A stretch of DNA of 64,000 bases from Vibrio aestivus (GTDB lineage: Bacteria; Pseudomonadota; Gammaproteobacteria; Enterobacterales; Vibrionaceae). Shown in pieces: positions 1 to 9,064 of this stretch. Location: NCBI GenBank assembly GCA_003263845.1, contig JYJN01000138.1, positions 57,378 to 121,377 on the forward strand, written 5' to 3'. Both the position numbers and the translations under genes were made by a program. The notes beneath the pieces are model-generated. The model saw only the letters and a program-made list of their open reading frames with translations, did not search any database and had not been told where the DNA came from. Positions within the stretch are counted from its first letter, which is position 1, and every line of letters starts with the position of its first letter.

Positions 1-1755
1 GCTCCAATTTTCTATAACACAATGGAAGATTCAGGCGCACTACCAATCGAGCTTGATGTTCAACAGATGAACATGGGTGACGTGATTGAAATTTACCCAT
101 ACGAAGGTGTTGTACGTAAAGGCGGCGAAGTCATCTCTAACTTTGAGCTTAGCGATGTGCTTCTTGACGAAGTTCGTGCTGGTGGTCGTATTCCACTGAT
201 TATCGGTCGTGGCCTAACAGGTCGTGCACGTACTTCTCTAGGTCTTGAAGAAACAGACCTGTTTGCTAAGCCAGTTGATCCATCTGCATCTGATAAAGGC
301 TATACGCTCGCTCAGAAGATGGTGGGCAAAGCGTGTGGCGTTGAAGGTGTTCGCGCAGGTCAATACTGTGAGCCTAAGATGACAACAGTGGGCTCTCAGG
401 ATACAACAGGCCCAATGACACGTGATGAGCTGAAAGACCTAGCTTGTCTTGGCTTCTCTGCAGACCTAGTGATGCAATCTTTCTGTCACACATCGGCTTA
501 CCCAAAACCAGTTGACGTTAACACTCACCACACACTGCCAGATTTCATCATGAACCGCGCAGGTGTTTCACTGCGTCCGGGTGATGGTGTAATTCACTCA
601 TGGCTAAACCGTATGCTTCTGCCTGATACGGTAGGTACAGGTGGTGACTCGCATACTCGTTTCCCTCTAGGTATTTCATTCCCAGCAGGCTCTGGTTTAG
701 TTGCATTCGCAGCAGCAACTGGTGTGATGCCTCTAGATATGCCTGAATCTATCTTGGTTCGCTTTAAAGGTGAAATGCAGCCAGGTATCACGCTACGTGA
801 CCTAGTGCATGCAATTCCACTATACGGCATCAAGCAAGGCCTACTAACCGTAGAAAAAGCAGGTAAGATCAACGAATTCTCTGGTCGCGTACTAGAAATC
901 GAAGGTGTTGAGCACCTTTCTGTTGAGCAAGCGTTTGAGCTATCAGATGCATCAGCAGAGCGTTCAGCGGCAGGTTGTACCGTTAAGCTGTCTCAAGAGT
1001 CTATCGAAGAGTACCTAAACTCGAACATCACTATGCTTAAGTGGATGATCGCGGAAGGTTACGGCGATGTACGCACGATTGAACGTCGTATTACCGCAAT
1101 GGAAGAGTGGTTAGCAAACCCTGAACTACTTTCTGCGGATGCAGATGCTGAATACGCACATGTTATCGAGATTGATCTTGCTGACATCACTGAGCCAGTT
1201 CTATGTGCACCAAATGATCCAGACGATGCTCGCCTATTGTCTGATGTTCAAGGCACAGAGATCCAAGAAGTATTCATCGGCTCATGTATGACCAACATCG
1301 GTCACTTCCGCGCTGCAGGTAAAATGCTGGAAGAGTTCAATGGCTCTCTAAGTACTCGCCTATGGGTAGCACCACCAACGAAGATGGATAAAGACCAGCT
1401 AACAGAAGAGGGTTACTACGGTATCTTTGGCCGTGCCGGCGTACGTATCGAAACTCCAGGGTGTTCTCTATGTATGGGTAACCAAGCGCGTGTTGCAGAT
1501 AAAGCAACGGTTATGTCTACATCAACTCGTAATTTCCCGAACCGTCTCGGTACTGGTGCTAACGTTTATCTAGCGTCTGCAGAACTCTCTGCAGTTGGTG
1601 CGATTCTTGGTCGTATTCCGACGAAAGAAGAGTACCTAGAGTACGCTCAGAAGATTGATGCAACGGCTGCGGATACATACCGTTACCTCAACTTCCATAA
1701 GATGGGTCAGTACACAGAAAAAGCAGATACGGTTATTTTCCAAGAGCCAGCATAA
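1..1755 (+). CDS. acnB: aconitate hydratase B, C-terminal part (cut by window start)
   Basis: Bifunctional aconitase B of the TCA cycle, which interconverts citrate and isocitrate through cis-aconitate using a [4Fe-4S] cluster. The reading frame is open from base 1 (it starts A-P-I-F-Y-N-T), so the Met at 22 is internal and the N-terminal third of the roughly 865-residue protein lies outside the window. The cluster cysteines are visible: the GSCMTN motif (Cys codon at 1285) and the pair in PGCSLCMGN (codons at 1462 and 1471). [10 protein letters not shown], a substrate-contact segment of the family, follows. The sequence is close to E. coli AcnB along its whole visible length. yacL lies downstream, as in E. 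coli. An intrinsic terminator follows the stop. Confidence 0.97.
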   Translation, partial: APIFYNTMEDSGALPIELDVQQMNMGDVIEIYPYEGVVRKGGEVISNFELSDVLLDEVRAGGRIPLIIGRGLTGRARTSLGLEETDLFAKPVDPSASDKGYTLAQKMVGKACGVEGVRAGQYCEPKMTTVGSQDTTGPMTRDELKDLACLGFSADLVMQSFCHTSAYPKPVDVNTHHTLPDFIMNRAGVSLRPGDGVIHSWLNRMLLPDTVGTGGDSHTRFPLGISFPAGSGLVAFAAATGVMPLDMPESILVRFKGEMQPGITLRDLVHAIPLYGIKQGLLTVEKAGKINEFSGRVLEIEGVEHLSVEQAFELSDASAERSAAGCTVKLSQESIEEYLNSNITMLKWMIAEGYGDVRTIERRITAMEEWLANPELLSADADAEYAHVIEIDLADITEPVLCAPNDPDDARLLSDVQGTEIQEVFIGSCMTNIGHFRAAGKMLEEFNGSLSTRLWVAPPTKMDKDQLTEEGYYGIFGRAGVRIETPGCSLCMGNQARVADKATVMSTSTRNFPNRLGTGANVYLASAELSAVGAILGRIPTKEEYLEYAQKIDATAADTYRYLNFHKMGQYTEKADTVIFQEPA

Positions 1756-1782
1756 TCTTGGATTGATTACACTCTAAAATAT

Positions 1783-1814
1783 AAAAGCACTTATCGAAAG
1801 GTAAGTGCTTTTTT
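1783..1814 (+). terminator. intrinsic terminator after acnB
   Basis: Inverted repeat AAAAGCACTTA / TAAGTGCTTTTTT separated by 8 bases and ending in a T run, 28 bases after the acnB stop codon. Confidence 0.85.
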
Positions 1815-1920
1815 GATCTGGTTGAGGATGACTTTGCGCTATATACTCACCGCCCTTGTAATGTTGCCACCCAAAGCAACTAGGATAGATGTTAAGCATT
1901 CACTGTGATTAGGAGCCTAT

Positions 1921-2289
1921 ATGGAGTTTGAATTTACGCGAAATACATTGATGGGTGAATACTATGTGAAATGCAGCATGGGCCACGAGATAGTTGGACG
2001 CTGGCTCCAAGAGGAGATCGGCAAAGACAGAGATAAGATTGCTCAAGTAGAAGCTTTAATTGCCGACTCTCAAGGCAAGCTTTCAAGTGATTGTCGCTTG
2101 GAAGGTGCTGAAATCAGTTTGAGCATTCAAGGCGATGAAGTCACGATTCAAGAGAACGTTCTTGACCATGAAATGATGCTAGAAGAGGACAGTGAGTTCG
2201 ATTTTTACAACTCAGAGAGTACGGCAAGCTGTGGTATCGATGATTTTGAGCTGCTGATTGAACGCTGGAAAGACTTTCTAGGCTACTAA
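1921..2289 (+). CDS. yacL: YacL family protein (UPF0231)
   Basis: Small acidic protein of 122 residues in the UPF0231/YacL family, whose function is not known. Family features visible are the N-terminal (M)-x-F-E-F-x-R start, the SMGHEIVGRW segment near residue 20, and the conserved C-terminal stretch ESTASCGIDDFELLI. The start is an ATG preceded by AGGAG (1911–1915) at good spacing. It sits directly downstream of acnB, the same neighbour as in E. coli, which supports the identification. The gap of 165 bases contains the acnB terminator, so it probably has its own promoter. No catalytic motif is recognisable. Confidence 0.9.
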   Translation: MEFEFTRNTLMGEYYVKCSMGHEIVGRWLQEEIGKDRDKIAQVEALIADSQGKLSSDCRLEGAEISLSIQGDEVTIQENVLDHEMMLEEDSEFDFYNSESTASCGIDDFELLIERWKDFLGY

Positions 2290-2312
2290 TCAATTAAGCA
2301 TTTCGACATATT

Positions 2313-2327
2313 GCACCGAACTGGTGA
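2313..2327 (+). promoter_or_regulatory. NtrC-type enhancer site 1 upstream of glnK
   Basis: GCACC-N5-GGTGA matches the NtrC palindrome GCACC-N5-GGTGC in 9 of 10 positions. Its centre (2320) lies 51 bases, about five helical turns, before the centre of the second site, so both would face the same side of the DNA. Confidence 0.7.
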
Positions 2328-2363
2328 AAGAATATGTTAATGCATTGTTATAGGGAGTGGGTC

Positions 2364-2378
2364 GCACCAATATGGTGC
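2364..2378 (+). promoter_or_regulatory. NtrC-type enhancer site 2 upstream of glnK
   Basis: GCACCAATATGGTGC is a perfect NtrC palindrome (GCACC-N5-GGTGC), one base different from the strong site I recall at E. coli glnA. It lies about 97 bases before the predicted transcription start of glnK–amtB, a usual distance for a sigma-54 enhancer. It can also be read as a short hairpin with a TTTT tail ending yacL; the exact NtrC match makes the operator reading more likely. Confidence 0.8.
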
Positions 2379-2431
2379 GGCCTTTTGCATTTTAGAGGGT
2401 GTAAATAAGAAAAATAATTAAAAATCAATAA

Positions 2432-2836
<405 letters not shown>

Positions 2837-2863
2837 GAATTCGAAGGATTGGAGAGCATAATC

Positions 2864-4093
2864 ATGGAATTAACAACAACAGTAACGGAATTACGTTACG
2901 CACTAGACACTTTTTTCTTCCTCATTTCAGGTGCGTTAGTAATGTGGATGGCGGCAGGTTTCGCAATGTTAGAAGCAGGTCTTGTTCGTTCAAAGAACAC
3001 GACTGAGATTCTGACTAAGAACATCTGTCTTTACGCCATTGCGTGTACGACCTTCCTAATCGTTGGTTACAACATCATGTATGTTGATAACGGTGAAGGT
3101 GGTTGGTTGCCTTCTTTCGGAACCCTTATTGGTACGCAAGGTGAAGGTGCAGATCACTCTCTAGAGTCTGACTTCTTCTTCCAAGTAGTATTCGTTGCGA
3201 CAGCAATGTCTGTTGTATCAGGTGCGGTAGCGGAACGTATGAAGCTTTGGTCTTTCCTAATTTTCTCTGTAGTACTGACAGCGTTTATCTACCCAATGGA
3301 AGGCTACTGGACATGGGGCGGCGGCTTCCTATCTGAAGCAGGTTTCAGTGACTTCGCTGGTTCAGGCATCGTTCACATGGCAGGTGCAGCAGCAGCATTA
3401 GCAGGTGTACTACTTCTAGGTGCTCGTAAAGGTAAATACGGTAAGAATGGTGAAATCTACCCAATTCAAGGTTCAAACATGCCACTAGCAACACTAGGTA
3501 CGTTTATCCTTTGGTTCGGTTGGTTCGGCTTCAACGGCGGTTCTCAGCTAATGGTGTCTGACTTTGAAAACGCAACGGCAGTTGGTCAAATCTTCCTAAA
3601 CACTAACGCAGCAGCAGCAGCGGGTGCGATTGCAGCACTTCTAGTATGTAAAACGACTTGGGGTAAAGCAGACCTAACAATGATTCTTAACGGCGCGTTA
3701 GCAGGCCTTGTAGCAATCACAGCTGACCCTCTATCCCCATCACCGCTTTACTCTGTAGCAATCGGTGCGGTATCAGGTGCGTTGGTAGTATTCAGCATCG
3801 TAGGTCTAGACAAGCTTAAGATTGATGATCCAGTAGGCGCTATCTCGGTACACGGTGTATGTGGCTTCTTCGGTCTAATGGTTGTGCCGCTAAGCAACGG
3901 TGACGCAACATTTGGTGCGCAGCTTCTAGGTGCAGCAGTAATCTTTGCTTGGGTATTTGGTGCAAGCCTAGTGGTATGGGCAGTACTTAAAGCAACGGTC
4001 GGTATCCGCGTAACGGAAGAAGAAGAATTAGAAGGTATGGATATGCACGATTGTGGTGTTGGTGCTTACCCAGAGTTTGTTTCAGTGAAGTAA
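2864..4093 (+). CDS. amtB: ammonium transporter AmtB
   Basis: Inner-membrane ammonium channel/transporter of 409 residues with about eleven hydrophobic segments. Amt family signatures are visible: the N-terminal AGFAMLEAGLVRSKN segment, the region ending in VHMAGAAAALAG with a twin-histidine-type His, the FGWFGFNGGS motif, and the second conserved His in ISVHGVCGFFG. Unlike E. coli AmtB there is no obvious cleavable signal peptide, because the protein begins about ten residues before the first helix. The ATG at 2864 follows GGAGAG; an upstream TTG at 2849 lacks support. It is co-transcribed with glnK from the sigma-54 promoter, so it should be made under nitrogen limitation and be gated by GlnK. 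A terminator follows. Confidence 0.96.
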   Translation: MELTTTVTELRYALDTFFFLISGALVMWMAAGFAMLEAGLVRSKNTTEILTKNICLYAIACTTFLIVGYNIMYVDNGEGGWLPSFGTLIGTQGEGADHSLESDFFFQVVFVATAMSVVSGAVAERMKLWSFLIFSVVLTAFIYPMEGYWTWGGGFLSEAGFSDFAGSGIVHMAGAAAALAGVLLLGARKGKYGKNGEIYPIQGSNMPLATLGTFILWFGWFGFNGGSQLMVSDFENATAVGQIFLNTNAAAAAGAIAALLVCKTTWGKADLTMILNGALAGLVAITADPLSPSPLYSVAIGAVSGALVVFSIVGLDKLKIDDPVGAISVHGVCGFFGLMVVPLSNGDATFGAQLLGAAVIFAWVFGASLVVWAVLKATVGIRVTEEEELEGMDMHDCGVGAYPEFVSVK

Positions 4094-4120
4094 TATTCTC
4101 TTACAAATCATTAGCTAAAA

Positions 4121-4147
4121 AACCTGCCTGCATAGGCAGGTTTTTTT
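4121..4147 (+). terminator. intrinsic terminator after amtB
   Basis: AACCTGCCT-GCAT-AGGCAGGTT followed by a T run, 28 bases past the amtB stop. Confidence 0.9.
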
Positions 4148-4194
4148 GTCTATGATCATTGTATTCTTAATAATGATGAATATAATAACGCAAC

Positions 4195-4209
4195 TGATAA
4201 ACGTTATCA
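4195..4209 (+). promoter_or_regulatory. Fur box upstream of fbpA
   Basis: TGATAAACGTTATCA is a perfect inverted repeat and matches the 7-1-7 Fur motif TGATAAT-N-ATTATCA in 12 of 14 defined positions. It ends 22 bases before the fbpA start codon. It implies iron-dependent repression of the ferric transporter. Confidence 0.8.
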
Positions 4210-4231
4210 TTACCAAATAAGGACTGGACTA

Positions 4232-5248
4232 ATGAAAAAATTGCTAACTCTTTCTGCATTAGCATGTAGCGCTTTGGCGCCTATCGCGGCGTCTGCTGCA
4301 GAAGAAGTAAACGTATACTCTTACCGTCAACCTTTCCTAGTTGAGCCAATGTTCAACGAGTTCACGAAAGACACTGGCATTAAAGTAAACGTTAAGTTTG
4401 CTAAGAAAGGCCTAGCTGAAGCATTAGCACAAGAGGGCGAGTACAGCCCTGCGGACGTGATTTTAACGGTTGATATTAGCCGTCTTTCTGAACTAACAAG
4501 CAAAGATCTTGTTCAGCCTGTAGAGAGTGACATTCTTGAGAAAAACATTCCTGCTCAGTACCAAGACGACAAGAACGAGTGGTTTGCTTTAACGACTCGT
4601 ACACGTTCAGTTTACTCTTCACGTGATCGTGTTGGTAAGCTAGGTGACGACTTCACTTACGCAGACCTTGCTAAGCCAGAGTTCAAAGGCAAAATCTGTA
4701 CGCGTTCTGGTAAGCACCCGTACAACGTATCTCTAGTATCTTCTATCATCGCTCACCACGGCGAAGCTGAAGCAAAAGCTTGGCTAGAAGGCGTTAAAGC
4801 TAACCTAGCTCGTAAGCCACAAGGCAACGACCGTGCACAAGTGAAAGCGATTCACGAAGGTCTATGTGACGTATCTCTAGGTAACAGCTACTACCTAGGT
4901 AAAATGGTTAACGATGAAAACCAACAAGCATGGGCTGATGCGGTATACATCAACTTCCCTAACCAAAATGCAGAAGGTACGCACGTAAACATCTCTGGTA
5001 TGGCGATGGCTAAGTACTCTCCAAACCGTGATAACGCTCAGAAGCTAATGGAGTTCCTAGCAGGCGACCAAGCGCAAAGCATGTACGCAGAAGTAAACTA
5101 CGAGTACCCAGTTAAAGAAGGCGTTGAGCGTTCTGAGCTAGTTGCTTCATGGGGTGACTTCAAAGCTGACACTATTTCTCTAGATGAAATCGCAGAGCAT
5201 CACGCAACTGCAATTCGCCTTCTAGATGAAGTGAAATTTGACCTTTAA
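4232..5248 (+). CDS. fbpA: ferric iron ABC transporter, periplasmic binding protein
   Basis: Periplasmic Fe(III)-binding component of an FbpABC-type importer, 338 residues. A Sec signal peptide is visible (MKK, hydrophobic core, cleavage near residue 22 after A-S-A). The mature protein opens with EVNVYSYRQPF, typical of this FbpA/FutA clade of type II binding proteins. The tyrosine pair GNSYYLG (about residues 210–216) and further tyrosines in the C-lobe fit metal coordination by Tyr. The following permease and ATPase genes form the rest of the transporter. The Fur box just upstream indicates induction on iron starvation. A hairpin with a U-rich tail separates it from fbpB and probably raises the amount of binding protein over the membrane parts. 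Confidence 0.92.
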   Translation: MKKLLTLSALACSALAPIAASAAEEVNVYSYRQPFLVEPMFNEFTKDTGIKVNVKFAKKGLAEALAQEGEYSPADVILTVDISRLSELTSKDLVQPVESDILEKNIPAQYQDDKNEWFALTTRTRSVYSSRDRVGKLGDDFTYADLAKPEFKGKICTRSGKHPYNVSLVSSIIAHHGEAEAKAWLEGVKANLARKPQGNDRAQVKAIHEGLCDVSLGNSYYLGKMVNDENQQAWADAVYINFPNQNAEGTHVNISGMAMAKYSPNRDNAQKLMEFLAGDQAQSMYAEVNYEYPVKEGVERSELVASWGDFKADTISLDEIAEHHATAIRLLDEVKFDL

Positions 5249-5253
5249 AAGCA

Positions 5254-5282
5254 TATAGGGGTATAACTGTACCCTATTTTTT
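5254..5282 (+). terminator. leaky terminator or mRNA-stabilising hairpin between fbpA and fbpB
   Basis: ATAGGGGTA / TACCCTAT with a six-base loop and one bulged G, followed directly by a T run. It is positioned to let only part of the transcription continue into fbpBC. Confidence 0.65.
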
Positions 5283-5346
5283 AAAGGGATATGAGATGTA
5301 TTTGCAAACGCATTTGTGTTTCATATTGCCTTGTTGTAGTTAGGCA

Positions 5347-6970
5347 ATGAAAGAAAAAAACATCTTATGGAAAACCAGTAGTCTAAGCGTTGCTTTGCTG
5401 CTGGTTTTGCCGATCTTAGCGATCTTCTACACCGCCATTGGCGATACGGACGACTTGTTTCCGCATCTAATGTCAACGGTGATGCCCACTTACGCATGGA
5501 ATACCGTTACCCTCGTGACGGGTGTCATGCTGCTCTCTCTTGTTTTTGGTATCCCTAGCGCTTGGCTTATGGCGATGTGCCGATTACCTTCAGAGCGAAT
5601 CTTGCAGTGGGCGCTCGTCCTGCCTCTTGCAATGCCCGGTTATATTGTTGGTTATATCTTTACCGACTGGTTTGATTTTGCAGGCCCTGTACAAATCATG
5701 CTGCGTGATATGACAGGTTGGGCCCGGAGAATATTGGTTCCCTGATATCCGCACCTTGGGTGGCGCAACCGTTGTACTCTCTTTGGTGATGTACCCATAC
5801 GTATATCTATTGTGTCGTGCGGCGTTTATGGAGCAAAACGTTTCTCTGCTCCAGTCTGCTCGCATTCTAAAGTGCACCCCGTGGCAAAGTTTTATTCGTG
5901 TGTCGCTTCCGCTAGTCAGACCGGCGATTGCTGTTGGTTTGTCGCTTGTAGCAATGGAAACCATTGGAGATTTTGGAACCGTCAGCTATTTCGCAGTGAG
6001 CACTTTGACCACTGCGGTTTACGATACATGGCTCGGTTACCATAGCTTAACGGCTGCTGCGAAGATCTCGGCAATGATGTTGGTCGTTGTTTTAGTTTTG
6101 CTAAGTGCTGAGCGTTACAGTCGCCGCAAGCAAAAGCTATTTCAGAGCCAGTTTAATAGCCGTGAAGACTTCAAATATGAGCTCACAGGTTGGAAAAAAT
6201 GGGCGGCTCTTACTTGGTGTTGGGGACTTATCTCGATCGCGTTTATCTTCCCTTTACTGCAGCTGTGCATCTATGCTTATCAATATTTCGCGCAAAGTTG
6301 GACTGAAGAGTTTCGTCAGTACGCGGTAAACAGTTTGCAAGTCTCTCTGACAGCCGCGGTTATTGCTGTATTTATCGCTGTTATTGTGAACTTTAATAAT
6401 CGTGTTAAATCGAACAAATCTAGCTTGGCATTCATGCGTCTTTCGTCAATGGGTTACGCTGTTCCAGGTACGGTATTGGCAATTGGTGTAATGGTTCCGG
6501 TTGTGTTTATGGATCACTTGGTGAATGATATCGCTCGTTCTATGGAGTGGGGCCGTCCAGGACTTATCTTCTCAGGCTCTATGTTTGCGCTTATCTTTGC
6601 TATGGTAGTACGTTTCTCTGCGGTTGCAATTGGCAGCGTAGAAAGCAGTCTAAGTAAGATCTCACCTTCTCTGGATATGGCCTCTAGAACAATGGGCTGT
6701 AATTCGAATCAGATGCTCAAACGCGTGCATTTACCATTAATTCGTCGTGGAGCGCTAATCGCGGGATTACTGGTTTTCATTGAATCGATGAAAGAGCTGA
6801 ATGCTGCTTTGCTACTTCGTCCATTTAACTTTGAAACGCTGGCGACTTATGTTTTTAACTTCGCCTCTGATGAGCATTTAGAGCTTGCCGCAATGCCTGC
6901 GGTACTACTGGTTTTGGTGGGTTTGATTCCGCTGATTATTGTTAACCGTTCACTGGAGCATAGCCACTAA
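5347..6970 (+). CDS. fbpB: ferric iron ABC transporter permease (one frameshift)
   Basis: Inner-membrane permease of the ferric iron importer, made of two fused BPD_transp_1 halves with about twelve membrane segments. The frame opens at 5347 and breaks near 5720 (GGTTGGGCCC). It continues from about 5723 to 6970, where PGEYWFPDIRTLGGA resumes the family sequence. Removing one G restores a single protein of about 540 residues, the normal size for this fused permease type. EAA-type loops for contact with the ATPase are visible in each half (SARILKCTPWQSFIRVSLP and ASRTMGCNSNQMLKRVHLP). The stop codon shares one base with the fbpC start (TAATG), so the two are translationally coupled. The break is probably a sequencing error. 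Confidence 0.88.
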
Positions 6971-7998
6971 TGAGTTGCGCACTTTCTATTCGTGATCTTA
7001 CTTGTAAATACGAAACTCAGACGGTTTTAGAGTCGTTGTCTCTTGAAGTTGACCAAGGCGAAATAGTTTGCTTACTGGGCGCCAGTGGTTGCGGTAAAAC
7101 GACATTATTAAAAGCTATTGCAGGTTTGCTTCCTTTAAGTTCAGGGAATATGAGCCTGAACTGCATGACCATTGATGATGGTAATAATTGGGTTGCTCCT
7201 GAGAAACGAAACATTGGTATGATCTTCCAAGATTACGCATTGTTCCCTCATCTAACTGTGGCGCAAAACATTTCATTTGGCTTGAAGGATTTAAGCGAAA
7301 AAGAGAAATCGGACAAAGTCGATGAGATGCTAGAGTTGGTTCACTTGACAGGCTTTAAGGAACGCTTTCCTCATCAGCTATCAGGTGGTCAGCAGCAGCG
7401 TGTTGCTATTGCTCGTTCTCTGGCTTACAAGCCGGACTTGCTGCTTCTTGATGAACCGTTTTCAAATATCGATACTCAAGTCCGTCATGAGCTGATCCGT
7501 GAGATTCGTAAGATCTTTAAAGAGCAGGGTGTAACGGCGATTTTTGTTACGCACAGCCGAGAAGAGGCGTTTGCGTTTTCTGACAAAATGGCGGTAATGA
7601 ACCACGGTGTGATTGAACAATACGGTGCTGCGTCGGATCTTTATTATCAACCATCAAGTAAGTTTGTCGCAGACTTCTTGGGTGGTGGCAGCTATGTGAA
7701 GGCGACGCGTGTTTCTGAATCTGGATTTGAAACAGAGTTAGGTATTGTTGAAGCGCAAGCTCAAACTGACATCAACCTTAACCAAGAGTGTGAGTTACTC
7801 TTACGACCGCAACATGTGCAGATTAGCGGTGTTGAAGAGAGCTCAGTTCGAGTATTAGAACAGCAATTTATGGGTGATCACTGTCGTTATGTGATTGATG
7901 CGAACGGCAGTCGCTTGTTTGCAAGTTCATCGGAAGCGTTGTCAATTGGACAGGCGGTTTCGGTTAATATCGAAACGCAGGGCGTACTGGCCTTCTAG
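6970..7998 (+). CDS. fbpC: ferric iron ABC transporter ATP-binding protein
   Basis: ATPase that powers iron import through FbpB, 342 residues, cytoplasmic face of the inner membrane. Walker A is GASGCGKTT (residues 37–45), the Q-loop is in FQDYALFPH, the signature is LSGGQQQR (about 138–145), and Walker B is LLLLDEP (about 158–164), followed by the switch His in FVTHS. The C-terminal 110 residues form a TOBE-like domain (LLLRPQHVQI), as in FbpC/PotA-type importers. The start overlaps the fbpB stop by one base. The 3' end overlaps the convergent gene on the other strand by four bases, sharing a CTAG. Confidence 0.93.
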   Translation: MSCALSIRDLTCKYETQTVLESLSLEVDQGEIVCLLGASGCGKTTLLKAIAGLLPLSSGNMSLNCMTIDDGNNWVAPEKRNIGMIFQDYALFPHLTVAQNISFGLKDLSEKEKSDKVDEMLELVHLTGFKERFPHQLSGGQQQRVAIARSLAYKPDLLLLDEPFSNIDTQVRHELIREIRKIFKEQGVTAIFVTHSREEAFAFSDKMAVMNHGVIEQYGAASDLYYQPSSKFVADFLGGGSYVKATRVSESGFETELGIVEAQAQTDINLNQECELLLRPQHVQISGVEESSVRVLEQQFMGDHCRYVIDANGSRLFASSSEALSIGQAVSVNIETQGVLAF

Positions 7999-8270
7999 AT
8001 TTGTAGCCGCTTGCCACCATTAAGGTAAGTGGTACAGGCGACACGCAACAAAGAGGTGAAGTTGCCCAGCGCACCTCTTTGCTGAATCACTTCGTTATAT
8101 ATCCGAGTCAAAAATTCCGCGACAGAAATATCTGCTTCTGCCGCGATATCTTCAATTATTTTCCAGAACACGGCTTCTAGCCTGATGCTAGTCACTACAC
8201 CGTCAATTCGTACCGATCGCGATTTAAGCTCAAAAAGTTGCTCTTCGGCTCCAGAATAGATTTCACACAT
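7995..8270 (-). CDS. ribbon-helix-helix domain protein
   Basis: Small protein of 91 residues with a ribbon-helix-helix fold of the RHH_4 type. It has a short basic strand (SRSVRIDGVVTSIRLE) followed by two helices (FWKIIEDIAAEADIS and VAEFLTRIYNEVI). Such proteins are usually DNA-binding repressors or antitoxin-like regulators; the target is unknown. AGGAAGG precedes the ATG. It lies 67 bases downstream of the PfpI-family gene on the same strand and converges on fbpC with a four-base overlap. No toxin-like partner gene is visible beside it. Its function is inferred from fold only. Confidence 0.8.
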   Translation of the reverse strand: MCEIYSGAEEQLFELKSRSVRIDGVVTSIRLEAVFWKIIEDIAAEADISVAEFLTRIYNEVIQQRGALGNFTSLLRVACTTYLNGGKRLQI

Positions 8271-8337
8271 GTGCCTTCCTGACTCGATTTTTTTATTAGT
8301 ATAGTGAGCCTAGAGCAGGTTTCACTACGCCTTTGGT

Positions 8338-8898
8338 CTAGTCTAGTAGTGCGTGAAGCTGTGCAAGCCAAGCAGGATGAGCGGGCCAAGCTGGGGCCGT
8401 GACAAAGATACCATCGGTTGTCGCTTGGTCCATTTCAAGCTCGGCGTAGGTAGCACCCGCTAAGGTAACTTCTGGCGCACAGGCTGGATAAGCAGAGATA
8501 GACTTGCCTTCAATCACCTTAGCTGCAGCGAGCAGCTGAGAGCCGTGACAAATTGCAGCGATAGGCTTTTTCTGCTTGGCAAAACTTTGGACGATCTCAA
8601 TGACTCGAGAATCCAAGCGTAGGTACTCAGGAGCTCGTCCTCCTGGCACCACTAAGGCGTCATACTGATTAACATCTACGTGAGCAAAATCTGCATTGAG
8701 GCTAAACTGGTGACCAACTTTCTCAGTGTAAGTCTGATCGCCTTCAAAGTCATGAATGGCGGTTTTAATCGTTTCACCGATCTGTTTACCAGGGCAGACA
8801 ACATCAACTTGGTGTCCAACCATTTGCAGAGCTTGAAACGGAACCATCAGTTCATAGTCTTCAACAAAGTCGCCTGCGATAATTAGTACGTGTGCCAT
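8338..8898 (-). CDS. DJ-1/PfpI family protein
   Basis: Class I glutamine-amidotransferase-like protein of the DJ-1/PfpI superfamily, 186 residues. The nucleophile elbow is [10 protein letters not shown] with Cys117 and the adjacent His118; an acidic residue (Glu13) near the N-terminus fits the family active site. [11 protein letters not shown] (about 84–94) is a conserved PfpI signature. Relatives have been reported as proteases, glyoxalases or protein deglycases, so the exact activity cannot be set from sequence. The ATG at 8898 is preferred over an upstream in-frame start because GGAGA lies seven bases before it. An intrinsic terminator of the chitin operon lies upstream, so it has its own promoter. 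Confidence 0.88.
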   Translation of the reverse strand: MAHVLIIAGDFVEDYELMVPFQALQMVGHQVDVVCPGKQIGETIKTAIHDFEGDQTYTEKVGHQFSLNADFAHVDVNQYDALVVPGGRAPEYLRLDSRVIEIVQSFAKQKKPIAAICHGSQLLAAAKVIEGKSISAYPACAPEVTLAGATYAELEMDQATTDGIFVTAPAWPAHPAWLAQLHALLD

Positions 8899-8993
8899 GT
8901 TCAATCTCCATTTTTGATAATTGGAATTCAAACTTAACAATCTATTTACATTTGTGGGTAGTAGTGGGTTACTACATCTAAATCATCAGACAT

Positions 8994-9018
8994 AAAAAAG
9001 CCCGGCTCAAGGCCGGGC
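8994..9018 (-). terminator. intrinsic terminator of the chitin operon
   Basis: On the minus strand GCCCGGC-CTTGA-GCCGGGC followed by TTTTTT, 47 bases past the stop of the phosphohexomutase gene. Confidence 0.9.
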
Positions 9019-9064
9019 AAGTGTTCTTCACCTATAGGGTGCTCAGGTGAGCGGGTGGTAACAA

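Noticed and set aside
2361..2386. Intrinsic terminator of yacL
   Set aside because: The hairpin is a perfect NtrC palindrome at a usual enhancer position; the stem is short and the T run only four. It could serve both purposes, but the operator reading is stronger.
5347..5745. Separate 132-residue membrane protein before fbpB
   Set aside because: It is the N-terminal part of FbpB; the permease sequence resumes in the next frame without loss of residues.
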